Shown in pieces: positions 20,001-29,118 of a stretch of DNA of 64,000 nucleotides. Source of the DNA: Pseudanabaena sp. Chao 1811 (lineage in GTDB: Bacteria; Cyanobacteriota; Cyanobacteriia; Pseudanabaenales; Pseudanabaenaceae); contig NZ_CP101416.1 in assembly GCF_027942295.1 (NCBI RefSeq), positions 3,334,501 to 3,398,500 of the forward strand, given 5' to 3'. The notes beneath the pieces were generated by a model. The model was not told the DNA's origin, made no database searches, and was given only the letters and a program-made list of their open reading frames with translations. The translations under genes were made by a program, and so were the position numbers. Every line of letters begins with the position of its first letter. Position 1 is the stretch's first letter.

Positions 20001-22138
20001 ATTTTTAGCTGATCGATCGCCCCCGATAGATTGCCACGAAAGTTCAACAGTCCCGATGCCTGTGGAGATATGGCACTAGAGAGAGAGGCTAGGCGACTAA
20101 TACTGACATTGCGCGAAATCATGTCAAGATTAATTCCTGCAATCCCCGTGGGTAGTTGATTGGGCGAATTATTGGGGAAAGCAAGATCGATCTTGCCATT
20201 TGCGGTTAAATAATTGCCAACTTGCAGGGAAGGGATTAGCAGATTTTTGCCATCCCATGTGAGATTAGCAGCGATCGCATCGGGAAGTTCAGTGAGTCCC
20301 TGTGGTAGCTGGATCGAGGCATCGCCAATGATATCAGCCAAGGAAAAACTACCGCGATCGCTTCGTAGATTAATTAAGCCTTGGAGAATCCCTTTTTGAT
20401 TGGGGATGAAAGCGGCTAGGGGAATGCCATTACTATTTAGCTGTGTTTTCCATGCGCCACTGGCGATGTTATAAGTACCTGCTAGTCCTACCTCACCAAT
20501 GGGAAACCGAACTCTGGCATTACGAATCGTCGCTAAGCCATCATCGACAAATACCTCGCCACGGGCGGGATAGGTCGCATTGGGAGCTTCAATCTGGGCG
20601 AGAACTTGAGGATTATTGAGATTGCCAGTAATTTGTAGAGAACTGGTTACTTGTCCGATTGTTACTGGCAGCTTTGCCCCATAGAGATTCGTAAATTCTT
20701 CGGCAACACCCACCAAACTAGAATTAAATAAAATTTCCGCAGGTTTATCTTTTTGTGGCAGTTTAATTTGTCCTTCGCCTGTCAAGGTTGCGCCTGTGGA
20801 AGCTGCTTGAACTTTCTTGATCAGTACTGTATTTATATCCTTCAGTTCAATCGTGGCAAGAAAGCGATCAACTTTTATGCGATCAAAGCTAACATTCTTA
20901 GGTGTAGTGATATTTAAGCTCAGGGAAGGCTTTTGGAGAGTTCCTGTCAGCTTCCCACCAACCTTAATCTCCCCTGCGATCGCTACAGGAGTTTTGACTC
21001 CGAAGCTCTCGATGCCTTTAGCTAAATCGAGCGCTGCCGTGGAAAAATCGAGATTAAAGCCCTTTTGTTGATTAAACGTGCCAGTAACGATTCCCTTTAG
21101 TAACCCATATTGAGCATAAAACTCCGTTAAAGTAGCCGTTGCGCCATCAAAGCTAACTTTGCCACCAATTTCGGTAATTGACTTGGCTAATTGTGGAACT
21201 TTAATTGCACCTTCACTGAGCTGGGCTGTTAGGGATATGTTAGGAGACTCTTTGCCTGCAAGTATGGCAACTTTTGCTTCAAAATCAAGTAAACCTTGCT
21301 GAATTTCAATGGGTGAATTTACGGCAAATCCTTGGACTGCGGCGACTTGTAGATTCGGAGATTGGATATCGACTGTACCTTGTCCTTTGGTCAAGTCCCA
21401 ATCAACACCAAAAGAGACACTCCCTCTGCTGCCATCTTTTTCTGTGTTAGCAGTTTCGATCGCCTTTTTTAATTGCTCAGGATTTGGTGGCGTAGCGATC
21501 GCGGCAAGATTTGGTAAAGTCACATGTCCTTTACCGTTCATTTGTACACTTTGATTATTGAGATCGACGATTTTCCAATTGCTATCGATCTGGACTTGAC
21601 TTAGGGAAATCAATTCACCCTTAGCGATCGACTGGATCGTGATCTGGGCATCGGTGAAGGTAATTGTCCGTAAATCGATAAAGCCCTCTTGGGTGGGGCG
21701 TTCGGGTGGTGTGATTTTTGGTAATTGCAGGAAACCTGTAACGTCCTGCTTCAGAAATACCTGTGGCTGTTCAACGATCGCATCTAATCCAATTTGGCGA
21801 CGGGTGAGATAAGTCCAAGGATCAACCTTAACTTCAATGGCTTCAACGGCTAGAAAATTGGACTCCTTATCGGTTGGCGGCACTATCGACTTACCAAACC
21901 TGATGCTAGACATGCCCACTCGCTCGACTTTGCCAAGCTGTAAAGGGCGTTTGAGGGCTTTGGTTAACTCCACCTCTAACAAAGGTGATAGCCGCTCATT
22001 CAGAAAATAGCGTCCATACCAAAAAGCTCCTAAGCTGCTTGCCGTTAATGAGATCGCTAGTCCAACACCTACGCGCCCAAGGTTTCTGGCGAGTGTAGAG
22101 TTGGCTGGTTCCTGCGGTGGTAGTTGAGCCTGTCCCAC
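17021..22138 (-). CDS. tamB: TamB / Tic236-like translocation and assembly module protein (DUF490)
   Basis: A 1705-residue envelope protein of the AsmA/TamB bridge-type family, thought to carry lipids or assist outer-membrane protein assembly between inner and outer membranes; the chloroplast counterpart is TIC236. One N-terminal membrane anchor (GVGLAISLTASSLGAFWYG, about residues 27-45) is followed by a very long beta-rich, repetitive periplasmic region and a C-terminal DUF490 domain (GALQRTLQVQASVTGTALAPDIRLSSSPPRSQAEIIALIGGG region), ending in a beta-signal-like tail with terminal Phe (YENRF). The start is GTG, with GGAG nine bases upstream and an in-frame stop just before it. The neighbouring gene is a divergent-sense independent regulator; no BamA/TamA gene is adjacent. 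Confidence 0.9.
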   Translation of the reverse strand: MGQAQLPPQEPANSTLARNLGRVGVGLAISLTASSLGAFWYGRYFLNERLSPLLEVELTKALKRPLQLGKVERVGMSSIRFGKSIVPPTDKESNFLAVEAIEVKVDPWTYLTRRQIGLDAIVEQPQVFLKQDVTGFLQLPKITPPERPTQEGFIDLRTITFTDAQITIQSIAKGELISLSQVQIDSNWKIVDLNNQSVQMNGKGHVTLPNLAAIATPPNPEQLKKAIETANTEKDGSRGSVSFGVDWDLTKGQGTVDIQSPNLQVAAVQGFAVNSPIEIQQGLLDFEAKVAILAGKESPNISLTAQLSEGAIKVPQLAKSITEIGGKVSFDGATATLTEFYAQYGLLKGIVTGTFNQQKGFNLDFSTAALDLAKGIESFGVKTPVAIAGEIKVGGKLTGTLQKPSLSLNITTPKNVSFDRIKVDRFLATIELKDINTVLIKKVQAASTGATLTGEGQIKLPQKDKPAEILFNSSLVGVAEEFTNLYGAKLPVTIGQVTSSLQITGNLNNPQVLAQIEAPNATYPARGEVFVDDGLATIRNARVRFPIGEVGLAGTYNIASGAWKTQLNSNGIPLAAFIPNQKGILQGLINLRSDRGSFSLADIIGDASIQLPQGLTELPDAIAANLTWDGKNLLIPSLQVGNYLTANGKIDLAFPNNSPNQLPTGIAGINLDMISRNVSISRLASLSSAISPQASGLLNFRGNLSGAIDQLKIAGSLQLDDVNLASLGSGLAKQGLVAPSRGSLNFNGSVNGYLSDPRLVGNLRIAALKVNQVELDSLNFNGVLDGISQVPQATGDLLLAGLRVDKLAFDPRLEGKVNFNANQGVNVDLRGNRDRIAARLDSSFRPIDFTVNLGEATARGRRLENNPNRLQVAVANLPLPLIASFTGQNDLSGKISSNLTVDFSNNPSASGEVIVERPRFGRFIAERAVAKVAYADGVFAVRDGNLSVRQGESTNEYKFSLTYNPALDDPLAGVVEIAQGRMQDVFATLQWANVVDATQIFSLTKTRAADLQPLEAIKLLGEPLYKQLQYLTQIELRQEQQETANSSRNFNLPPLTDFRGDIKGKVTFGFNKRRGIRLGFDLVGKKFEYGKFAIDDVKVVGRYFNGVFSIANANFQSDKSYGKITKARLRLAPASNPLLRVREQSGEIELKDFPIESLRPLPFFSAIPVDLTGKINGNLSITGTNLFDTKVVGKLSLTDGTVNRQPIEFIAVQFNYDKLNVNFNANMKTSGKEAVVASGNVGVFGNFNVKLNVKNEGIAFINIFNQPVRWVDGQGNINITASGTFKDPKIAGKITVDNAKVKIAGLPGDFTEVQGDIAFTSDRLISNITSNFSEGKLALKGILPISNPNLLKPDTPEYQQALTINADKLKLNIRDISSDNFNSRVIILGSLLTPKITGEVLLGDGRVVIGNDADPNSAANASANSDVPDVAFERLAVKLQNMQVTRFPIFNFLGEGTLIVNGTLQRPEPEGRVKITRGQFNAISARFRLDRSYENFVDFKPAQGLNPSLNVRVSGAVAEVTRVPINSNRPNDLFSPNEVPVSNLGAQRTLQVQASVTGTALAPDIRLSSSPPRSQAEIIALIGGGVLQKQGASDPAAALANFAGSTVLNFLQDAIGDALNLAEFNLSPVTTNTSGSSRTGTLGLSAEAVINVSNSFSVALQRIINDSTQPTNFSVRYRVDPNILLRGNYGSDGNKGISIEYENRF

Positions 22139-22200
22139 AAATTTTCACTCCATTGATGCCCTCACGACACCATTTTTACACATGTACGCAATTTTCAGAT

Positions 22201-22229
22201 TTTAAGTCTTTGCTTTGCAAAGACTTAAA
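22201..22229. repeat. GC-N3-GC palindrome between tamB and the response regulator gene
   Basis: TTTAAGTCTTTGC-TTT-GCAAAGACTTAAA, a perfect 13-bp stem. It lies downstream of the response regulator gene and upstream of the tamB start, so it may end the regulator transcript; the T run is weak. Confidence 0.65.
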
Positions 22230-22273
22230 TGATTGTATTTAGTTTCATCTGTATCGCTAAACACAATCATCAC

Positions 22274-22957
22274 TTAACCAAAACGATAGCCCTTACCATA
22301 TACCGTATTAATCAGAGAGATTTGCCGATCGCGATCAATTTTGCGACGTAGTAACTTTATTTGGGCGGCGAGGGCATTACTAGTGGGCAAATCTTCACCT
22401 TCTTTCCATATATATTGCGAAATCTGCTCATGACTTAGCAACTGATTGGGATGGAGCAGGAAATATTCTAAAAGTTGATATTCTCTTTCGGTTAAAGCGA
22501 TCGCCACCTGATCTCGATAGACTAATTGATTTTCGCGATCGAGTTCTAAATCCCCATAGCTCAACCGAGCAGTTTCACTGGTTGTAGCGATCGCAGTTGG
22601 GACGCGGCGCAACAAAGCTCTGACTCTAGCTAATAATTCTCGCAATTCAAAGGGTTTGACCAAATAGTCATCAGCTCCGCTATCTAAACCCGTCACGCGA
22701 TCGTCGAGGGTATCTTTGGCGGTAAGCATCAGAACTGGGGTGCTATCTCCTTTTTGGCGCAAATCTCTACATATCTCAATACCTGATTTTTCTGGCATCA
22801 TCCAGTCCAAAATCAGCAGATCGTATTCGCCAACCTGTGCCAACTCCCAACCGCGATCACCACTATTGGCACTATCCACCACATAGCCCTGATTGGTCAA
22901 AACCCTCTGCAAAGGTTCCGCCAATTCTTCCTCATCATCCACCAACAAGATTCGCAT
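22274..22957 (-). CDS. OmpR/PhoB-family response regulator (RppA/NrsR-like)
   Basis: A 227-residue DNA-binding response regulator. The receiver domain (1-120) has the acidic pocket DDEEE, the phospho-acceptor Asp in LILDWMMPEKSG (Asp51), the Thr/Ala switch LMLTAKD and the Lys in LVKPFELREL. A C-terminal winged helix (about 130-227) has EREYQLLEYFLLHPNQLLSHEQI and the GYRFG ending. It resembles the cyanobacterial redox/nickel regulators RppA/NrsR, but I would not name it firmly. No kinase gene is adjacent, so it is an orphan here. An inverted repeat sits immediately upstream of its start. Confidence 0.9.
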   Translation of the reverse strand: MRILLVDDEEELAEPLQRVLTNQGYVVDSANSGDRGWELAQVGEYDLLILDWMMPEKSGIEICRDLRQKGDSTPVLMLTAKDTLDDRVTGLDSGADDYLVKPFELRELLARVRALLRRVPTAIATTSETARLSYGDLELDRENQLVYRDQVAIALTEREYQLLEYFLLHPNQLLSHEQISQYIWKEGEDLPTSNALAAQIKLLRRKIDRDRQISLINTVYGKGYRFG

Positions 22958-22970
22958 AGGTTTCCTTTAA

Positions 22971-23003
22971 AAATAAAGTCCTGCCTTTGGCAGAACTTTA
23001 TTT
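22971..23003. repeat. Palindrome between gcvP and the response regulator gene
   Basis: AAATAAAGT-CTGCC-TTT-GGCAG-ACTTTATTT with one mismatch. It follows the gcvP stop by six bases on the minus strand and can serve as its terminator (terminal T-rich arm); it also overlaps the regulator's leader. Confidence 0.7.
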
Positions 23004-23008
23004 TATAT

Positions 23009-25999
23009 CTAAGCTTCGTAGGCTTCTATGGGTAGGCAAGAGCAAACAAAATTGCGATCGCCAAAAGCATTATCAATGCGTCCCACGCTTACCCAGAATT
23101 TATGCTCCTTCAGCCAAGGGGCAGGATAGGCGGCTTGATGGCGACTATAGGCATGATCCCAGTCATCGGCAAGCAAACTTTCGGCAGTGTGTGGTGCATT
23201 TTTAAGCGGATTGTCCAGCCTGTCGAGATCACCAGAGGCGATCGCATTTACCTCTTGCTTAATTGCAATCATCGCATCACAGAAGCGATCGAGTTCCGCT
23301 TTGGATTCACTTTCCGTAGGTTCGATCATCATCGTTCCTGCCACTGGCCAAGAAACCGTCGGCGCATGGAAACCATAGTCCATCAAACGCTTAGCAATAT
23401 CATCCACCTCGATTCCTGCAATATTCTTACAATCATGGAGGTCAATAATACATTCATGGGCAACTAAGCCATTTTTGCCTGTATAGAGAATCGGATAGTG
23501 GGGCGCAAGGCGTTGAGCCATATAGTTGGCATTGAGAATCGCCACTTCGGTCGCCAGTTTCAATCCTTTCGCGCCCATCAAAGCAATATATACCCATGAG
23601 ATCGTGAGAATACTCGCACTACCCCAAGGTGCTGCCGAGATTGCATTTGGTTCTGCAACTTCTGCCAAAGGATGCTTTGGTAAAAATGGAACTAACTGCG
23701 AAGCCACACAAATGGGGCCCATCCCCGGACCACCACCACCATGAGGAATGCAGAAAGTCTTGTGCAGATTCAAATGGCAGACATCCGCACCGATATCTCC
23801 TGGACGACAGAGACCGACTTGAGCATTCATATTCGCGCCATCCATATATACCTGTCCACCGTAATAGTGAACGATATCGCAAATATCCTTAATTGATTCC
23901 TCAAATACACCATGAGTAGAAGGATAAGTCACCATCAGAGCCGCGAGTTCATGCTGATACCTCTCCGCCTTTGCTTTGAGGTCAGCAACATCAATATTTC
24001 CTTCGCGATCGCAATTTACGGTTACCACCTTCATCCCTGCCATAACTGCACTTGCAGGATTAGTACCATGTGCCGAGGTGGGAATTAAGCAAATATGGCG
24101 ATTGGTTTGTCCGCGATGTTGATGGTAGGCTCGAATTGTGAGTAACCCTGCATATTCCCCCTGAGACCCTGCGTTCGGTTGCAAAGATACACCCGCAAAG
24201 CCTGTGATTTCCGCAAGCCAAGCTTCCAATTGTTGAAACAGAATCTGATAGCCTTGGGTTTGCTCCAATGGCACAAAGGGATGAATATTGCCAAATTCTG
24301 CCCATGTCACAGGAAGCATCTCAGAAGTGGCATTGAGCTTCATCGTACAGGAACCAAGGGGAATCATCGATGTAGTCAGCGATAAATCTTTCGATTGGAG
24401 ACGATAAATATAGCGTAGTAGTTCTGATTCAGAATGATAGGAATTGAATGTAGGATGGGTGAGATAGGGAGAATTACGAATTAGGGAATTGGGAATTACG
24501 AATTGAGAATCAGAAGCTCGTAATTCGTAATTCGTAATTCGTAATTGATCTTCAGAGAATATAGAAATCAGATCAAGCAAATCCTGTTTAGAGACGGTTT
24601 CATCGAGACTGATGGCGATCGCATTATCTGCTAAATACCGTAAATTAATTTGTTTAGCGGCGGCTCTAGCTTTAATCTCGTCGCTAGAAATGCCCTTTGG
24701 CTCAATGCGAATCGTATCGAAGAAAGCTTGATGCGTAACTGTATGACCAAGATCGGCGATCGCTTGGGCAAGACTTGCAGTTAAAAGATTAACTCGCTGA
24801 GCAATCCGTTTTAATCCCTCTGCACCGTGATAAACCGCATACATACTCGCCATGATCGCCAGCAATACTTGCGCCGTACAAATGTTACTGGTTGCCTTAT
24901 CGCGACGGATATGTTGCTCGCGGGTTTGCAATGCTAAACGCAGTGCAGGACGACCATGCACATCCTTGGAAACTCCCACTAAGCGTCCGGGCATTTGTCG
25001 CTTGTAGGCTTCCTTAGTTGCCATATAAGCAGCGTGAGGACCACCATAACCAAAGGGAACGCCAAATCTCTGGGCGCTACCGATCGCAATATCTGCTCCC
25101 AACTCAGCAGGAGATTTAATCAATGTAAGCGCTAATAAATCAGCAGCAATAATCGCTAAACCGCCTTGAGTATGAATCTGAGCAATCACATCGGTGTAGT
25201 CATAAATTGCGCCATCGCTAGCAGGATATTGCAGCAATGCACCAAAATAATTCTTATCAAATTCCAATTTGTCATGCTTAGCAATCACTACTTCAATTCC
25301 CAAGGGAATCGCACGAGTTTTGACGACAGCGATCGTTTGGGGATGACAATCACTGGATACAAAGAACTTATTTCCCTTGTTCTTAGCAATCCCTGCCGCC
25401 ATCGTCATCGCTTCTGCCGCCGCTGTTCCTTCATCTAAAAGTGAAGCATTGGCAATCTCTAAGCCTGTTAAATCAATAATCATGGTTTGGAAATTGAGCA
25501 AAGCTTCCAAGCGACCTTGAGCAATCTCGGCTTGATAAGGAGTATATTGCGTATACCACCCCGGATTTTCCAAAATATTGCGTTGAATAATCGGTGGTGT
25601 GATGCAGTTGTAATAGCCCGTACCGATATACGATCGCCAAACTTGGTTTTTCGAGGCGATCGCCTTCAATTCTTGTAATAGTTCATATTCCCCGCGCGCT
25701 TCCCCTAATTGCAATGGCTGCTTGATTCTGATCGCCGTAGGCACGGTCTTATCAATCATTTCATCGAGAGAGTCACAACCGATCGCTATGAGCATCTGCT
25801 GAATTTCTGTGGATGTTGCGCCAATGTGACGACGAACAAAGCTATCAGTGGGTGCTAGTACATCATCACTGAGGCAATCTGCTAGATAGTCATTATGCTG
25901 AGCATGATTTGAAAAGGCTGGAACCCTCAATTCTTTGGTTTCTGTGGTTTCTGCGATCGAAGAATCTGGGGTTGTCACGGTAAGCGAAGGTTCCAACAT
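23009..25999 (-). CDS. gcvP: Glycine dehydrogenase (decarboxylating), P protein
   Basis: PLP-dependent decarboxylase of the glycine cleavage system, needed in photorespiratory glycine breakdown. The 996-residue chain is the fused alpha-beta bacterial form. N-terminal half: [35 protein letters not shown]-terminal half: [37 protein letters not shown], the Gly-rich [11 protein letters not shown] and the PLP lysine in [19 protein letters not shown]. Between the halves, about residues 481-511, is a low-complexity insert (region [15 protein letters not shown]) encoded by a dispersed AATTCGTA-type repeat that kept the frame. No gcvT or gcvH is adjacent, and I saw no glycine riboswitch. Confidence 0.96.
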   Translation of the reverse strand: MLEPSLTVTTPDSSIAETTETKELRVPAFSNHAQHNDYLADCLSDDVLAPTDSFVRRHIGATSTEIQQMLIAIGCDSLDEMIDKTVPTAIRIKQPLQLGEARGEYELLQELKAIASKNQVWRSYIGTGYYNCITPPIIQRNILENPGWYTQYTPYQAEIAQGRLEALLNFQTMIIDLTGLEIANASLLDEGTAAAEAMTMAAGIAKNKGNKFFVSSDCHPQTIAVVKTRAIPLGIEVVIAKHDKLEFDKNYFGALLQYPASDGAIYDYTDVIAQIHTQGGLAIIAADLLALTLIKSPAELGADIAIGSAQRFGVPFGYGGPHAAYMATKEAYKRQMPGRLVGVSKDVHGRPALRLALQTREQHIRRDKATSNICTAQVLLAIMASMYAVYHGAEGLKRIAQRVNLLTASLAQAIADLGHTVTHQAFFDTIRIEPKGISSDEIKARAAAKQINLRYLADNAIAISLDETVSKQDLLDLISIFSEDQLRITNYELRASDSQFVIPNSLIRNSPYLTHPTFNSYHSESELLRYIYRLQSKDLSLTTSMIPLGSCTMKLNATSEMLPVTWAEFGNIHPFVPLEQTQGYQILFQQLEAWLAEITGFAGVSLQPNAGSQGEYAGLLTIRAYHQHRGQTNRHICLIPTSAHGTNPASAVMAGMKVVTVNCDREGNIDVADLKAKAERYQHELAALMVTYPSTHGVFEESIKDICDIVHYYGGQVYMDGANMNAQVGLCRPGDIGADVCHLNLHKTFCIPHGGGGPGMGPICVASQLVPFLPKHPLAEVAEPNAISAAPWGSASILTISWVYIALMGAKGLKLATEVAILNANYMAQRLAPHYPILYTGKNGLVAHECIIDLHDCKNIAGIEVDDIAKRLMDYGFHAPTVSWPVAGTMMIEPTESESKAELDRFCDAMIAIKQEVNAIASGDLDRLDNPLKNAPHTAESLLADDWDHAYSRHQAAYPAPWLKEHKFWVSVGRIDNAFGDRNFVCSCLPIEAYEA
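24474..24548. repeat. Dispersed AATTCGTA-type palindromic repeat inside gcvP
   Basis: GAATTACGAATTA and GGAATTACGAATTG on one side face three tandem 9-mers of the AATTCGTAA type on the other, an inverted-repeat cluster typical of intergenic cyanobacterial DNA. Here it is translated in frame without a stop. The site is the linker between the two halves of the P protein. Confidence 0.8.
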
Positions 26000-26267
26000 A
26001 GATTTTGTAACTTGTGTAGATATGTCTATGCTATTACAAAAATATTACAAAGTGTTAAGCATTACTTGGATTTGTTAATCCAAAAAAGTGTTCCTACTGA
26101 GGATAAGGCACTAGACGGTTAAAGCGTGATCGCCGTATTTGTGTCTTTTGATCGACAAGAAATGGACGTTTCAGCACCCATCCCCGCTTAGCTGATCAAT
26201 CCCAAGATCAGGATTTACAGGTTTCTTTTGATGACCTACTTGGTCTTATTTAGACCCATTTTCATTA
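26000..26267. other. gcvP upstream region
   Basis: About 270 bases between the gcvP start and a MITE-like repeat. It must hold the gcvP promoter. I see no tandem glycine-aptamer core, no clear small ORF and no tRNA. A short hairpin GGATTTGTTAATCC lies near 26070, and a GATCA...TGATC pair near 26200. Nothing else can be assigned. Confidence 0.4.
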
Positions 26268-26370
26268 AAGTAGTTGGGTGCAATTAAATATAAAGCCCAA
26301 AAAGCTGTAGTGCACGCGGCGCGTGCGCTACAGCTTTTTAGTTCTGGTTTTTAATTATGCCAAGCTACTT
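26268..26370. repeat. MITE-like element, family D copy 1
   Basis: Ends are AAGTAGTTGGGTGCAATTAA and, in reverse complement from the right, AAGTAGCTTGGCATAATTAA. The centre is a strong palindrome AAAAGCTGTAG-GCACGC-GGC-GCGTGC-CTACAGCTTTT with one mismatch. It is the same family as 49540-49648, in the opposite orientation. The right end supplies the stop codon of the aminotransferase gene. Confidence 0.8.
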
Positions 26371-27543
26371 ATTCAGATTAATTAATTGTGCAAGGCGAGT
26401 TAATTCTTCCGATGGAACAGACGTATAAATCGGTAAGTAAAGAACGCTATTCATTAACTTAGTTGCAAATACTGCCTCTTTTGCTAGTGACTTTAAGCTG
26501 GTAGTTCCTGTAGTCGAGTCAAATCCTGCTTTCCTTAATTTCCGCATTAACATCTCTGGATTCTCCATCATCAAAGGAACTACCCAATAGGAATGTCGCA
26601 TTGCATCTTTCCCAATACTTGCAACCGAATTCTCCAATAAATTAAGAAAGTCTCTAGCAACCTGCGATCGCTGTTCATAGTGGGAAGCATCAAGATGCTC
26701 TAACCGATGTTGTAAGAGCTTGAGCATTCCATTGGGAGGTCGATATCGTAACTGAGCCTGAATATCTCCTTGCTGAAACCCACGAGTTAGCGCACTAATA
26801 AAATTATTGGCATCTATTTTTAGCAAATCTAAACAAGCGATCAGCATTCCAAAGGCTAAAGGAGTCGAAAGTGCTTTAAGACAGAGATATTTGAGAAGTC
26901 TTTTAAAGAACCAAGAATCAGTTTTAACTGGATAGCTTTGCTCGATATCACGCATTTTCTGGACCAAACCTTGATCTTGGACTATGGTGATCGAACCACC
27001 TAAAGCTGTACAGGATTTGATCGAACCAAAACTAAAAAGACTAATATCTGCATCAGGATGTCCAAGATAATGGAGTCCATCAAAAGCTTGAGCGCAGTCT
27101 TCTACAAGCAAAATATTATGGCTCTTGCATATCTCTACATAGCTATCAAGTGATGCGATCGCACCAAATAGATGCGCCACAACAAATAATCGACTGCGCG
27201 GAGAAATGGATGACTCGAACAGTTCTAAGGATGGTGCAAGGGTCTCTAAGTCAATATCTATGGGAACAGGAATCAAATTATGCTTTTTGACAATTTCTTC
27301 CATATGAACGATATTCACAGCACTCATCATAACTTCTGAGCCAGCAGGCAAGCATAAAGCTTGAAGTAGTAGATCGAAAGAAGTTCTGACGCAAAGTGTG
27401 ACCAAGACCTCTTTCGGTGTATGCCAATGAGATTGAATCTGAGCAATTATTTTCGCTCGATCAGACCATGTAAAGGAAGAAATTAGGCTTAAACTTAAAT
27501 CCTTAATAGAGATATCTAAGTCAATGCGTGGATATACTTTCAT
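26365..27543 (-). CDS. DegT/DnrJ/EryC1-type PLP-dependent aminotransferase-like protein
   Basis: A 392-residue fold-type I aminotransferase. Motifs: GSEVMMSAVNIVHMEEIV near the N-terminus, the Asp/Gln cofactor pair in VEDCAQAFDGLHYLG and the PLP lysine in SFGSIKSCTALGGSI. This family makes amino sugars or related nucleotide-linked sugars; the substrate is unknown. The ATG at 27543 (MKVYPRIDLDISI) overlaps the 3' end of plsY by 23 bases, so the two are probably cotranscribed. The stop codon lies within the end of a MITE-like repeat (LNLNK-stop follows LAQLI), so the C-terminus may have been trimmed or altered by that insertion. Confidence 0.8.
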   Translation of the reverse strand: MKVYPRIDLDISIKDLSLSLISSFTWSDRAKIIAQIQSHWHTPKEVLVTLCVRTSFDLLLQALCLPAGSEVMMSAVNIVHMEEIVKKHNLIPVPIDIDLETLAPSLELFESSISPRSRLFVVAHLFGAIASLDSYVEICKSHNILLVEDCAQAFDGLHYLGHPDADISLFSFGSIKSCTALGGSITIVQDQGLVQKMRDIEQSYPVKTDSWFFKRLLKYLCLKALSTPLAFGMLIACLDLLKIDANNFISALTRGFQQGDIQAQLRYRPPNGMLKLLQHRLEHLDASHYEQRSQVARDFLNLLENSVASIGKDAMRHSYWVVPLMMENPEMLMRKLRKAGFDSTTGTTSLKSLAKEAVFATKLMNSVLYLPIYTSVPSEELTRLAQLINLNK

Positions 27544-28195
27544 GGCGATCGCTCTCAAGGAAACTAATTTTTTGCTCTTGACCATGCCATAGGCGATCGA
27601 GGTTGCTGCGATGTCGGTAAAGTATGAGCAGACTACCGACACAAACCATCAATTTATAGGCGAAGGGTGATTGACTTAAAAGCATTAGACTTGGAGCTGC
27701 GATCGCTGCCAACAAAGAACTGATCGATGTCGTTCGCCACATGATGACTGTCCCTAACCAGAGACCAAATGCTCCTAATGCTACGCTCCAATTCAAAGCC
27801 AATAGAATTCCCAAGCCTGTAGCGACGGATTTTCCACCTTTAAAATCAATCCAGCATGAGTAACTATGCCCCACAATTACCAATAATGCTGAACTTACTA
27901 CAATCCATTCATTCTGGAGTTGAATATCCATCTCTAAACTGTTAGTAAGCAATGCATTTGTGATGGGTTTGAATTTACTAGCAGACTGGCTTAGTAAGAT
28001 GGTTGTTAATCCTTTGAGCAAATCAACCGCAAATACAAAAATGCCTTTATTCTTGCCAATTGTGCGCCAGACATTGGCGGCTCCAGTCGAGCCAGACCCA
28101 TGCTCTCTAATATCAATCCCTGCACTTCGTCCTACCAAGTAACCTGTCGGTATCGAGCCTATAAAATAAGCAAGAATCAATAAGCCAAGTTCCAT
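27521..28195 (-). CDS. plsY: Glycerol-3-phosphate acyltransferase (acyl-phosphate type)
   Basis: Inner-membrane enzyme that transfers the acyl group of acyl-phosphate to glycerol 3-phosphate, the first step of phospholipid synthesis. The 224-residue chain has about six membrane segments and the three conserved family motifs: GSIPTGYLVGR (motif 1), GSGSTGAANVWRTIGK with the phosphate-binding Gly-rich loop, and DFKGGKSVATGLG. The ATG at 28195 gives MELGLLILAYFIGS; a TTG five codons upstream is in frame. The 3' end overlaps the aminotransferase gene. It is a core gene in cyanobacteria. Confidence 0.93.
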   Translation of the reverse strand: MELGLLILAYFIGSIPTGYLVGRSAGIDIREHGSGSTGAANVWRTIGKNKGIFVFAVDLLKGLTTILLSQSASKFKPITNALLTNSLEMDIQLQNEWIVVSSALLVIVGHSYSCWIDFKGGKSVATGLGILLALNWSVALGAFGLWLGTVIMWRTTSISSLLAAIAAPSLMLLSQSPFAYKLMVCVGSLLILYRHRSNLDRLWHGQEQKISFLESDRHESISTH

Positions 28196-28210
28196 AATTA
28201 ATCTCGCCAA

Positions 28211-28762
28211 GAGAGTGGTTTAGCAGTTAAATTAAGACTCATTTCCGGTAAGGAATTGTTAGTGCAGGATCAAGTCTTGCATCACTAATTATTCACCTTA
28301 TTATGCCTATTTTTGACTAAAAAGAGAGTAAATTAGGTAAAATAAATTAAATATTTAAGATAATCACAGCTCAAACTTTTGCTATGACTGAAACCTACTG
28401 TTAATTAAGCTTAATTGTGACTACCTCATAGCGTGATTGACAGACTGTTATGATTGTAGATTTTCCTTGCTTATTGTCTTGTCTATGGCAGTCCTCAATG
28501 GTTTGTAGAAGCGTATCTGCAATGGTTGCGCTTCCACAAACCCCAAAATCTACAAATGATTTAGGACTGCTATAGAATTATAACTAACCAGAACTTATCC
28601 CGAATAGATTATTTTCGTTAGAACAAAAATAAAGCGAATTAATGCAATGTAAGCCACCTTATAAGATTAGCGATCGCCTACTTTGCAAGGCGATCGCGCT
28701 ATACGGCTAAGTTATTTTAGCTTTATTTTATGGAACTTTATGACTAGAACTGAGGTTAAGCC
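28211..28762. other. Long intergenic region upstream of plsY
   Basis: About 550 bases without a convincing gene. It holds one MITE-like repeat (28483-28575), a pair of GCGATCGC sites near 28670-28695, and A/T-rich DNA that must include the plsY promoter. No RNA gene was recognised. Confidence 0.5.
28483..28575. repeat. MITE-like element, family B, uninterrupted copy
   Basis: A 93-bp inverted-repeat unit. Left end CTATGGCAGTCCT, right end in reverse complement CTATAGCAGTCCT. The inner arms GGTTTGTAGAAGCG and CGCTTCCACAAACC pair. It includes CCCCAAAATCTACAAATGATTTAGGAC in pieces, which is the empty version of the site occupied by another repeat at 56339-56483. Confidence 0.8.
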
Positions 28763-28933
28763 ATGTTAATTACAGAAACTTCTACACAAATAAATGTTAG
28801 ACAGGCGTTAATTCAAGAAATTGACCAGACTTCAGATTCTCTCTTAAGCGAAGTTCTAGACTTTCTTTTATTTATTAAAGACAAGCATTCATCAGCACAG
28901 TTGGTCGTTGTCAAATCTATCTTTTCAAGATAA
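28763..28933 (+). CDS. Small DUF2281/VapB-like antitoxin remnant
   Basis: A 56-residue frame, MLITETSTQINVRQ..., with the helical segment LLSEVLDFLLFIKDKH. That pattern (hydrophobic, then DF..F...K) is the core of DUF2281-type antitoxins, which begin in the same way. It ends abruptly with ...VVVKSIFSR, shorter than family members, and no toxin gene follows. I read it as an orphan or truncated antitoxin. The coding status is uncertain. Confidence 0.4.
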   Translation: MLITETSTQINVRQALIQEIDQTSDSLLSEVLDFLLFIKDKHSSAQLVVVKSIFSR

Positions 28934-29118
28934 TCCTTCATTTGACTTAATTCTTGGCTATTGGAATTTTCTCCTTCAAACGATGGTTAATATTGGTAAG
29001 ATTTTTGTAGATTAAAAGATTATAATTTTTCTCAATTTTTGAGTCTAGTAATATTATTTGCCTGACCATTTTAAATTATCCAAACCACACTAATCCCACT
29101 CCATATTTTAGATCTTCT

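Noticed and set aside
17136-21554. Several plus-strand open frames opposite tamB
   Set aside because: They are antisense shadows of a long, well-conserved coding frame, with no own motifs or ribosome-binding sites.
24474-24548. Repeat cluster in gcvP as a frameshift or pseudogene signal
   Set aside because: The frame stays open and conserved motifs continue on both sides, so it is an in-frame insert.
26000-26267. Glycine riboswitch upstream of gcvP
   Set aside because: No tandem aptamer cores or typical terminator/anti-terminator were found in the leader.
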